DNA of 34,324 bases from Myxococcales bacterium (lineage in GTDB: Bacteria; Myxococcota; Polyangia; HGW-17; SLPX01): contig SLPX01000143.1 of the NCBI GenBank assembly GCA_007131745.1, positions 1 through 34,324 of the forward strand. The letters run 5' to 3'. Below are positions 17,531 through 24,668 of the stretch, piece by piece; position 1 is the stretch's first letter; each line of letters starts with the position of its first letter. The notes beneath the pieces are model-generated. The model had not been told where the DNA came from, did not search any database, and saw only the letters and a list, made by a program, of their open reading frames with translations. A program made the translations under genes and the position numbers.

Positions 17531-18733
17531 TTGCTGGATATAGAAATTACAAGTCATTGCAATCAGCGTTGCAGGTATTGTTTTGTTAGAGAGCTTCGCA
17601 AGGGCAGGCACATGGATCCGGAAACAATACGATCCATATTGTTCGAAGGATCAGGAGCAGGGTTCGACACGGTTCATCTCACCGGGGGAGAGCCGCTGGT
17701 TCATCCGGGTTTTGAGGAAATCATCGAAAGTATCGCCGATTTTTCCTACAGCCGGATCATTATCAATACCAACGGTACTCTGCTCACGGAAGACATTGCT
17801 CGGAAACTCGCCGGGATCCGCGTTCCGGTCGCTCTCACCATAAGTCTGGACGGATTTGAAACTCAGCATGAAGAGAACAGGGGAACGTATACCTACAAAA
17901 AAACGATCAGGGGGCTGGAAACAGCGCTGCGCCATGGTTTGTCAACAACGGTTTTCACGGTTGCATCCGCGAGCAATATGAGAACTCTGCCCTCGTTCCT
18001 CGCTTGGTTGTGGGAAAGCTTTCCGGCTATGGACGGCGTTTCACTGATTCCGCTGGGCGATGTATCTGCAGCGTGGAAAGAAACACAAACGGCCGGCCGG
18101 CCGGGTATGAATCGGGGTGAAAGCGGCCCCCGCGATCCGGGAGATTTGACTCCGCAAGACATTCTGGAACTGGGCTGCATTTCAGCTGCTTCAATAATCC
18201 GCGGCCGCAGGGTGGCCGTGCTCGACTACCCTTTGATGAATCTGGTCTACAAAGCGCTCGATATACCATTGTCGATGTTCGGTTCGCACTGCACCGCGTG
18301 CAGGGGCCGTATTTGCATCCAGGCCGATGGAACCATAACGCCTTGTCATCCCTGCTGGGCGCCGCTCGGAACTTACCGGCCGGGGGTTTTGATGGACGTG
18401 TTGGATTCCCGGGTTTTCAACGATATCAAAAACAAACGGTTCGATGGATGCGATGTCTGTGAGGACAGGGAAATATGCGGCGGCTGCAGAGCGTCGGCTT
18501 TTGGAAAATCCGGAAATCTTTTAGCGCGTGATTCCTCGTGCCGGGTGGTTCGTTCGGCCCTGAAGAGCCATGGTTCGGAGTTGGAACCGCGGGTTGAAGC
18601 GCTGATCAATTTCTTTTCAACGTATGCACGCGGTGAGCAGCCGCTTGATCAAAGCGGACGGTCTTCACTCGCGCACAATAACGTCAATTGTAGGGAGTCA
18701 GAAGAAAGGAGACCATCCGATGTGGTACTTTGA
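17531..18733 (+). CDS. Radical SAM/SPASM peptide-modifying enzyme
   Basis: The 400-aa protein has the radical SAM cluster motif CNQRCRYC (Cys 10, 14, 17), the GGEP SAM-binding motif (52-55) and a SPASM domain with Cys at about 254, 257, 262, 272, 275, 307, 310, 316, 319 and 337 (CTACRGRIC, CDVCEDREICGGC). SPASM enzymes carry auxiliary Fe-S clusters and often modify ribosomal peptides (sactisynthases, PqqE, MftC, AlbA). The next two genes, which overlap or closely follow, are a prenyl-synthase-like protein and a 58-aa peptide, so the small peptide is the likely substrate. The only start codon in frame before the CxxxCxxC motif is TTG 17531, with AGGTGG 4 nt upstream. A 30-codon frame from ATG 17451 runs into it out of frame, so a frameshift or leader peptide remains possible. 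Transcription is from the sigma54 promoter at 17421. Confidence 0.88.
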   Translation: MLDIEITSHCNQRCRYCFVRELRKGRHMDPETIRSILFEGSGAGFDTVHLTGGEPLVHPGFEEIIESIADFSYSRIIINTNGTLLTEDIARKLAGIRVPVALTISLDGFETQHEENRGTYTYKKTIRGLETALRHGLSTTVFTVASASNMRTLPSFLAWLWESFPAMDGVSLIPLGDVSAAWKETQTAGRPGMNRGESGPRDPGDLTPQDILELGCISAASIIRGRRVAVLDYPLMNLVYKALDIPLSMFGSHCTACRGRICIQADGTITPCHPCWAPLGTYRPGVLMDVLDSRVFNDIKNKRFDGCDVCEDREICGGCRASAFGKSGNLLARDSSCRVVRSALKSHGSELEPRVEALINFFSTYARGEQPLDQSGRSSLAHNNVNCRESEERRPSDVVL

Positions 18734-19733
18734 AGACAAAGTCAAAGCCGCGTGGAAAGACGCAGATGCATGGATCAAAGATTTCGGGGGATCGATCGCA
18801 GCCCAGTGGAATGAAGATTTGAGCGGGATAGCGTTTAGATGCAAAACCCGGGATGTTTCCGATTTGTTGACGAACCGGAACATGTTTCCCTCCATTCCTC
18901 TCATTCATTGGGTTGCCGACGCGGTGGAGTGGAAAAACGATTCAATAATCAGCGAACTCTCCACGGGCGCGTTTCTGGCTTACATGTTCATCCGTTTCCA
19001 AGACGACGTGATGGACGGCCAGGCGGAATCCGCGGGCGGATTGCTCGTGGGCAATGTGTGCCTGGAAGGGTTTCATCTACGCTATGGAAATATTTTTAAA
19101 CCGGATCACGATTTTTGGAACCTCTGGCGAGATCTCATGCAGCGGTATTCCGAAACCACCCTTTGGGAATTCAGGAAAAGAAGTGAGAGTAAAAGGGTTT
19201 TTTCCACCTCGGACCTGGAGAGGCTGGGCGAGAAATTCGTTCTCGCGGCCGCGCCCGCGGCAGCGGTCGCGTATCTTGGGGGCGAAACCGGTCTCATCGG
19301 GCCGATAGTGGAATTGACGGAATCGCTCGGTCGGGGGCTTCAGCTTGTTAACGATCACATGGGGCTGGCGCATGATTTTGAAACGTCCAATTACACGGCC
19401 GTCATCAACGACATCCTCCTGGGGGTACCCGATATCCGCGGGATCGAGGAAGCGGTTTTTCCCCGGCGAGCCCTGGTTACCGATGCGCTGGAGAGAAACC
19501 TGCGCCGATCCAGGATCTTTTTCAGGTGTGCGGCGACCATCGCTCATGACAACCGGATTCCCTACGTGGCCGATTATGCAGCCGAACACGAAGCCTATCT
19601 CGAAGAGGAAATTCATCGCCTGGCGGATCTGCGGGATCGAGCCAGGGCGATGGACGAAAAGGAAAGTTTTTCCGCGGAATGCCTGAACGATTGCCGTCCG
19701 GCAATCTTGAGGGAGGTCACCCCCGCTGGTTAA
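18720..19733 (+). CDS. Isoprenyl diphosphate synthase-like protein (ComQ-like candidate)
   Basis: The 337-aa, mostly helical protein has the class I isoprenoid Asp-rich motif DDVMD (residues 95-99). In place of the usual second DDxxD it has LVNDHMGLAHD (N211, G215, D219), which fits the NSE/DTE-type metal triad of terpene synthases and some divergent prenyl synthases. It should bind Mg2+ and a prenyl diphosphate. In Bacillus, ComQ of this fold prenylates the ComX pheromone; the same role on the downstream 58-aa peptide is an inference from gene order. The start is ATG 18720, which overlaps the end of the radical SAM gene by 14 nt and has GAAAGGAG about 8 nt upstream, so the two are translationally coupled. 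A terpene cyclase making a small volatile product is the main alternative. Confidence 0.75.
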   Translation: MWYFEDKVKAAWKDADAWIKDFGGSIAAQWNEDLSGIAFRCKTRDVSDLLTNRNMFPSIPLIHWVADAVEWKNDSIISELSTGAFLAYMFIRFQDDVMDGQAESAGGLLVGNVCLEGFHLRYGNIFKPDHDFWNLWRDLMQRYSETTLWEFRKRSESKRVFSTSDLERLGEKFVLAAAPAAAVAYLGGETGLIGPIVELTESLGRGLQLVNDHMGLAHDFETSNYTAVINDILLGVPDIRGIEEAVFPRRALVTDALERNLRRSRIFFRCAATIAHDNRIPYVADYAAEHEAYLEEEIHRLADLRDRARAMDEKESFSAECLNDCRPAILREVTPAG

Positions 19734-19748
19734 CCAAAAAAATAACCG

Positions 19749-19768
19749 GTCCTTTTGAAAAAAAGGAC
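19749..19768 (+). other. Intercistronic hairpin before the peptide gene
   Basis: A perfect 8-bp stem (GTCCTTTT / AAAAGGAC) closes a GAAA loop of the GNRA class, 15 nt after the synthase stop. A second short GC hairpin follows (CCGC-CTTC-GCGG, 19779-19790). Such structures between an enzyme gene and its peptide gene can protect the processed peptide mRNA or set its expression level. Neither is followed by a T-run, so read-through into the peptide gene is expected. Confidence 0.45.
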
Positions 19769-19826
19769 GAACCACCACCCGCCTTCGCGGAACGCGGGGG
19801 CGGATACACAAGCAAGGAGAAAAAAC

Positions 19827-20003
19827 ATGCACACGAAAAAAGAAATCACCAACATCCAGGCCGACTCAACCCATACAGCCGATTCTCACGAAATAGCAAG
19901 GCTTGAGACCGAAAACGCGGAGGTCAAAAACTTCCAGGCGCGTTGGAAAGATCGTCTCGACAAGATGCATCTTTCCAACATTCATCCTATGGCTCCCTGC
20001 TGA
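19827..20003 (+). CDS. 58-aa candidate modified-peptide precursor (ComX-like position)
   Basis: The small gene has AAGGAGA 6 nt before its ATG, one of the best ribosome binding sites in the window. The peptide has a charged, helix-prone leader (residues 20-46, with Glu/Lys/Arg spacing) and a short, less charged C-terminus, HLSNIHPMAPC, ending in Cys58. Cys58 is the only Cys and Trp40 the only Trp. No signal peptide or GG cleavage site is present. It is the last gene of the radical SAM/prenyl-synthase operon, 93 nt after the synthase, and faces the response regulator gene with 18 nt between stops. ComX is also a 50-70-aa precursor modified near its C-terminus, though on Trp. Possible modifications are prenylation of the terminal Cys, a radical SAM thioether, or both. 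No homologue was recognised by eye. Confidence 0.7.
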   Translation: MHTKKEITNIQADSTHTADSHEIARLETENAEVKNFQARWKDRLDKMHLSNIHPMAPC

Positions 20004-20021
20004 AAAATAAGGGAGATCCAA

Positions 20022-21593
20022 TCACCCCAGCGGGAAACCGCAACGCTTGGCCATGCGGTAGAGGTGGCCTCTTGAAAGGCTCGTGAGCCGGGCCATTTCC
20101 GAGACGTTGCCGTCGCAACGGCGGTTCCAGTACTCGAGAAAGGCCCGGTCCACTTCATTTACCGCGTCTTCCCTCGCCTTCCTGAGTTTTTTAGCGTCCG
20201 TTACCAAACACTCGTCCGGGAGAGACGTTTCATCTTTTTTCCCGTCCGGCGAAGTATCTCCGAATCCCGGGTTTTCTTCCAGTGCCGCAACCGCGAATCC
20301 TCCGCTTGGTTCGTCCAATCCGTAAAAACCTTCCGACGCAGCTTTTTTCAACGCGGGTTTGTTTCTGAGAAGCTCTTCCACGTCGTCCCTTGAAATCTTG
20401 TCCTTTCCGAAAACAACGGCCGCGCTCCGCACCAGGCTCCTGAGTTCCCGGACGTTTCCATGAAAGGGAAGGAATTGAATTCTTTTCACCGCAGCGGGGG
20501 TGAAGCGCAAGGATTTTAGGCAGTATACAAGTTGGGCTTCCTCGCGGAAATGATCCAGGAGCAGGGCGATGTCTTCAGGTCGTTCTCTCAGCGGCAAGAG
20601 ACGCAACTCTATTACGCTCAACCTGAAAAACAGGTCCCTCCTGAATTCACCCCGGGCCACCATGGATTTCAGATCTTGATTCGTTGCTGCAAGCACGCTG
20701 TTGTTGACTTCGATTTCCCGGCGGCCGCCCAGCCTGCGCACCTTTCCTTCCTCGATTACCCTGAGGAGCTTCACCTGAAGCTGTGGCTTGAGATCGCCGA
20801 TTTCATCCAGGAAAACCGTTCCCCTGTCGGCCCGCTCAAACGCTCCCGGAAAGTCTGAAACAGCCCCTGTAAAGGCGCCCTTGTCATGCCCGAAAAGCTC
20901 ACTTTCAACGAGGTGTTCGGAAAGAGCGCCGCAATTGAGGGCCACGAAGGGCGCGGCCGGGCCGTGCCTGATGAGATGTATCCTCTTTGCAAGCAACTCC
21001 TTTCCCGTGCCGCTTTCTCCGAAGATAAGGACAGTGTCTCCGGCCTGCGCCAGCCTGTCCGCGGTTTTGAGCACCTTTTTCATCTCCGGGTTGGTCGTGA
21101 GAAACTGGTCTTCAAAACCCAGGAAACGTATTCGATCCCGGAGCTTCAGGTTCTCTTCTTGCAGGTTCGCTGATTTGACCTCCAGCCGCGTGAGGCGATC
21201 CGCGGAATCGACCATGTGTTTGTACGCTTCTATTCCCGCGCCCACATCCCGTTGAAGCCTTTCGAGATCCCAGGGTTTTTCGATGTAACGGTGCACCTGC
21301 CCCTTGTTTATGGCCAGGATCATGCTCTGGATGTCCGCGTACCCGGTAAGCAGGAAACGCACCGTGTTGGGCGATATTTCCTTGATCGTCTCGAGAAGTT
21401 CGGTGCCCTGCATTCCAGCCATGCGTTGGTCGGCTATAACCAACGCTACCTCCCTTTTCTTGAACACTTCCAAAACTTCCAGCGGATCGGTGAACCCTTC
21501 CACCTTGGCCACCGGGGAAAGCGCGGTGACAAGGGACCTAACTACCTTGGCTTCATCGTCCACGACAATAACCAAGTCGGAATAGTCACTCAT
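20022..21593 (-). CDS. NtrC/HupR-type sigma54-activating response regulator
   Basis: The 523-aa protein has three domains. The REC domain (1-125) has DDE 12-14, Asp55 in ADQRM and Lys106 in EKPW; its TGYAD and AIN wording is that of the HupR/RpfG-like receivers. The AAA+ domain (about 165-400) has Walker A GESGTGKE (192-199), GAFTGA (239-244) and Walker B FLDEIGD (261-267). GAFTGA contacts sigma54. A C-terminal Fis-type helix-turn-helix (about 485-523, NVSEMARLTSLSRGHLYR) binds DNA. It would be phosphorylated by the kinase encoded 42 nt upstream and would activate sigma54 promoters, most simply those at 17421 and 24572 through the shared palindromes. ATG 21593 has AAGGA about 9 nt upstream. 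The gene converges on the peptide gene. Confidence 0.93.
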   Translation of the reverse strand: MSDYSDLVIVVDDEAKVVRSLVTALSPVAKVEGFTDPLEVLEVFKKREVALVIADQRMAGMQGTELLETIKEISPNTVRFLLTGYADIQSMILAINKGQVHRYIEKPWDLERLQRDVGAGIEAYKHMVDSADRLTRLEVKSANLQEENLKLRDRIRFLGFEDQFLTTNPEMKKVLKTADRLAQAGDTVLIFGESGTGKELLAKRIHLIRHGPAAPFVALNCGALSEHLVESELFGHDKGAFTGAVSDFPGAFERADRGTVFLDEIGDLKPQLQVKLLRVIEEGKVRRLGGRREIEVNNSVLAATNQDLKSMVARGEFRRDLFFRLSVIELRLLPLRERPEDIALLLDHFREEAQLVYCLKSLRFTPAAVKRIQFLPFHGNVRELRSLVRSAAVVFGKDKISRDDVEELLRNKPALKKAASEGFYGLDEPSGGFAVAALEENPGFGDTSPDGKKDETSLPDECLVTDAKKLRKAREDAVNEVDRAFLEYWNRRCDGNVSEMARLTSLSRGHLYRMAKRCGFPLG

Positions 21594-21635
21594 AAAGTCA
21601 TTCCTTGACTGAAAAAAAACTGTTCAATGGTTGTC

Positions 21636-24332
21636 TTACTCATGCTGAACATGTTTTCCGTTCTTTGTGACGGGAAGCGTCACGATCACTTCGGCGCCGC
21701 GGTGTCCGTCTTTTCTGTTGGACGCATCAATGGTTCCTCCGTGGGATTCTACAATAGTTCGCGTGATGGACAAACCAAGACCCATGCCCTGTCCTACGTT
21801 TTTTGTGGTGAAAAACGGGTCAAATAGTTTTTCCGCGATTTCCTCAGGGATCCCTGGCCCATTGTCTACGACCCGAAAGAAAACATTTTCGCCGTTTTTG
21901 CACACTCCTGATGAAAGAAACACCTTGCCCTCTGTTTTTTTCCGCGTCCCGGCTTTTTCACATCTCTCATTGCAAACTCCTTTTACACCGGCCACCGCGT
22001 CCCACGCGTTTGTCACGATGTTTACCACCATCTGGTTCAACTGAGCCGGAAACCCTTTCACCCGCGGGATTTCTACCAGGTCCATTTCAATTTCCACTCC
22101 CGCGGGCCGGCTGTTTTCCATCATGGCCAGGCTCCGGCGGATAGAATCGTTCAGGTCTACATTCACGTCTCCCCTGCTGTCGACCTGGCTGAAGATCCTC
22201 AGGTTGGAGACGACAGCGTTCATCTGGTCCACGCCTTCGGAAATATCCCTAGCCAATTCCACGAAATCCGTGGAAACCCGGTCGTCGCCCTTGTTACTCA
22301 AGTGTTGCGCCAAGACCTGGGCGTTTGATTTCACATATCCAAGAGGGGTGTTCAACTCGTGGGCCACCCCGGCCGCCAGGGTGCCGAGGGCCGCAAGCCG
22401 GCCGGTGTGAATAACTTGTGCCTGCATTGCGTGAACCTTGTCCAGGAGTTTCTTGTGGTGGATCCGATCCACGGTCATGGCAAGAGTCCGGGCCGGCAAG
22501 GTCAATGACTCAAGATCCCGTCTGTACCAGTCCCGGTTTCCCAGCCGGGGTCCCAGCAAGAGCAGCCCCCACTTGCGCGAGCCCGTTGCCAACGGTATCA
22601 AAACGACCGGTTCGGGTTTTCCCAACTCCGCGGGCACGGAACCCTTAAAAAATTCCCAGGCAAACAGGACCTCGCACCGGTTCGGGAATTTTTCCAGGAA
22701 AGCAAAATCCATGGCTTCCGGGGGCGAGAGCCAATCTCCGGATACATGGGGCTCTATCGTTTTTTCTTCCAAGTCGGATAAAAGGACGGCACACCCCCTT
22801 AGCTCCATCGCCTCCCGCACTCCTTGGGCGACCCGTTTTGCGGCTATATCCGTTCCATCCTCTTCAACAAGACTTCCGGCCAGGTTTTGCAAGCTTAACC
22901 TCGCGTTGTAGCGCCGCCGCCCCAGAAATCGGTCGAGCCGATCTTCCAGCCCCACCTGGCCCGGCAGGAAAAGCACGAAGAACAGCACGATCATCAACAT
23001 GGCGAGCGGGGGTTCGCTGAAGCCGAAAGCCGAGCCCACCGAGCGCATGGTCAGGAAGTATCCGAGCGCAAGGAGCGGGAGCACCACGGCTGCAAGCACC
23101 GAACGTCTAACGATGATGTCTATGTCGAATAAGCGGTGTTGCAAGACCGCCACCACGGTAGCGCCGGGAAAAGCCAGGGTGGAAATCGCCAACAAGAGAC
23201 TTGTATCGCTCCGTCTTATCTGCGTGTCGGCGAGGAAATTCAGGTACCATACAAGCAATAGTCCCGCCACCGGAACGGCCCCGCCCCAGAGAAGCCACTT
23301 TACCTGCTTCCGTTTTTCCGGAAACTTCCGGAACATTCGGTATGCCCACATCAAAAAGACAAGAGCAACTCCGTAAACGAGGGGAACAAAGCCAAGAGTA
23401 TACGGAGCGCCGATCCTGAAAAAATGAAGAACCCACATTCCCGCTGCGGTGATGTAGACAAAACCAGCGGCGAGTCCGCGACTTTTTTTCCAAACACCCG
23501 AAAACGCCAGCACGAAATGGAATATTGCCGCCGCGCTCATCATTATAAAAAAATCCGAAGCTTCGACAAAAAATGAACAGGCAGCGCGCGGAATTGCAAG
23601 GGTTCTCGGGAATTCGGTCAGCGGCTGGGTGAACAGAAATGTTTGATGAAAAAGGCAAAACACGAGAAGCAACAGGGCGGGTCGTGATTCGGGTTTTCGC
23701 CGAACAAGAGTCAAGCCCATAATCAAAAAAGCGATCCCCACCAAGAAGAAAGGAGCGGAACGCCGGAATACCAGCCACGCTGGTGTCCGTTCCGCAGGGA
23801 TCTCTGCCGCTACAACGTTTTTCTCCAATGTGTCCGTGGTCAACCCCGTTTCAGGTTCGTTGGAAACTTTGCTTCGCTCCAAACTTCCGGAAACTTCTTT
23901 GTCATCCGGACAAAGCATTGGATCGGCCAGGAACTTCAATGACACTATGTTCCCGGGTTTCAGCGCTTCCCTCAACCACTCCTGGGATTCTTTCCAGCGA
24001 AATGCGGTTTCTCTATTCAGGATGGCTTCTGGAGAATCAATCAAAGATTTGGGTCCGAGTTTCCGTCCCCCGACCGAAACAAGAATCCAGTCCGGCCGGA
24101 CTCCGGCTTTTGAAGCCGGAGACCCTGAATGTACTTCCAGGATTTTCCACCCCTGTCCGTCAATGTATTGGGCCGCGGTCAAGCCGACATACCCCGTTTC
24201 AACCCTTTTCCACAGACCGTAAAACAACCCCGAGGATCCCAGGCACAACCACACCATGGTAAACGCCAGGATCCACCTGAAACGGGTCCCGTGTTGAAAT
24301 CCCTCCGGCGACTGAGAATCATTTTGCATCAT
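21636..24332 (-). CDS. PDZ plus multi-TM sensor histidine kinase (ComP-like sensor half)
   Basis: The 898-aa kinase has TM1 (about 20-41), an extracytoplasmic PDZ domain (about 47-135, GSPASKAGVRPDWILVSVGG) and a block of roughly eight to nine membrane segments (about 188-458). That block contains QHRLFDIDIIVRR, the cytoplasmic hallmark seen in ComP-type sensors. A GAF-like region (about 475-620), a HisKA H-box (AAGVAHELNTPLG, His658) and a HATPase with N-box NIVTNAWDA, DNGPGIP and GQGMGLGLS follow. PDZ plus multi-TM is how Bacillus ComP is built, but ComP has a HisKA_3 kinase core while this one is NtrB-like, matching its NtrC-type partner. It probably senses an extracellular peptide through the PDZ/TM region. 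ATG 24332 begins the kinase-regulator pair; a weak GC-N10-CC site (24379-24392, minus strand) is a doubtful sigma54 promoter. Confidence 0.9.
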   Translation of the reverse strand: MMQNDSQSPEGFQHGTRFRWILAFTMVWLCLGSSGLFYGLWKRVETGYVGLTAAQYIDGQGWKILEVHSGSPASKAGVRPDWILVSVGGRKLGPKSLIDSPEAILNRETAFRWKESQEWLREALKPGNIVSLKFLADPMLCPDDKEVSGSLERSKVSNEPETGLTTDTLEKNVVAAEIPAERTPAWLVFRRSAPFFLVGIAFLIMGLTLVRRKPESRPALLLLVFCLFHQTFLFTQPLTEFPRTLAIPRAACSFFVEASDFFIMMSAAAIFHFVLAFSGVWKKSRGLAAGFVYITAAGMWVLHFFRIGAPYTLGFVPLVYGVALVFLMWAYRMFRKFPEKRKQVKWLLWGGAVPVAGLLLVWYLNFLADTQIRRSDTSLLLAISTLAFPGATVVAVLQHRLFDIDIIVRRSVLAAVVLPLLALGYFLTMRSVGSAFGFSEPPLAMLMIVLFFVLFLPGQVGLEDRLDRFLGRRRYNARLSLQNLAGSLVEEDGTDIAAKRVAQGVREAMELRGCAVLLSDLEEKTIEPHVSGDWLSPPEAMDFAFLEKFPNRCEVLFAWEFFKGSVPAELGKPEPVVLIPLATGSRKWGLLLLGPRLGNRDWYRRDLESLTLPARTLAMTVDRIHHKKLLDKVHAMQAQVIHTGRLAALGTLAAGVAHELNTPLGYVKSNAQVLAQHLSNKGDDRVSTDFVELARDISEGVDQMNAVVSNLRIFSQVDSRGDVNVDLNDSIRRSLAMMENSRPAGVEIEMDLVEIPRVKGFPAQLNQMVVNIVTNAWDAVAGVKGVCNERCEKAGTRKKTEGKVFLSSGVCKNGENVFFRVVDNGPGIPEEIAEKLFDPFFTTKNVGQGMGLGLSITRTIVESHGGTIDASNRKDGHRGAEVIVTLPVTKNGKHVQHE

Positions 24333-24431
24333 TAAAACAAACCATTACTCGAAAAAAAACCCAGGTTCAAGAAGAGTTGCGGCCTGCGAACCAATTAAGT
24401 CAATCCCGGACAAAGTGTCTCCTTTTCTGTT

Positions 24432-24463
24432 ACACCTGTCTCATTTTTGGTCAAAATGAGACA
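24432..24463. promoter_or_regulatory. Palindromic enhancer/operator (UAS2)
   Basis: TGTCTCATTTT (24437-24447), five bases, AAAATGAGACA (24453-24463) has the same 11-5-11 build as UAS1, and the 16 bases ACACCTGTCTCATTTT (24432-24447) are identical to 17291-17306. It lies in the divergent region between the ComP-like kinase (minus) and the hybrid kinase (plus), 109 bp upstream of the sigma54 promoter at 24572. It could act in both directions. Confidence 0.78.
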
Positions 24464-24571
24464 CTTTTCGCATTGTATCTGTTCTTCGCTCTTGTCGCTT
24501 TTTTGCATCCCGGTTTCCAAAAAACCTTTAATCACGTGCGGTTCGACACACCTTCGGGCGAATATTCAGTG

Positions 24572-24586
24572 TGGCAAGAATTTTGC
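24572..24586 (+). promoter_or_regulatory. Sigma54 (-24/-12) promoter of the hybrid kinase gene
   Basis: TGGCAA, five bases, TTGC, with GG and GC separated by 10 bases, matches the RpoN consensus. The predicted start near 24597 leaves about 70 nt of leader before ATG 24669. Confidence 0.8.
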
Positions 24587-24668
24587 AACTTACAAACAGT
24601 TAGAAGTCCGATTGTTCGGGATTTGAACGCGTTCATTTTGAATTCACACTCCCAAAGAAGGCATGGTA

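Noticed and set aside
24379..24392. Sigma54 promoter for the kinase-regulator pair on the minus strand
   Set aside because: GG-N10-GC spacing is met, but the -12 element reads CCGC instead of TTGC, so support is too weak to annotate.
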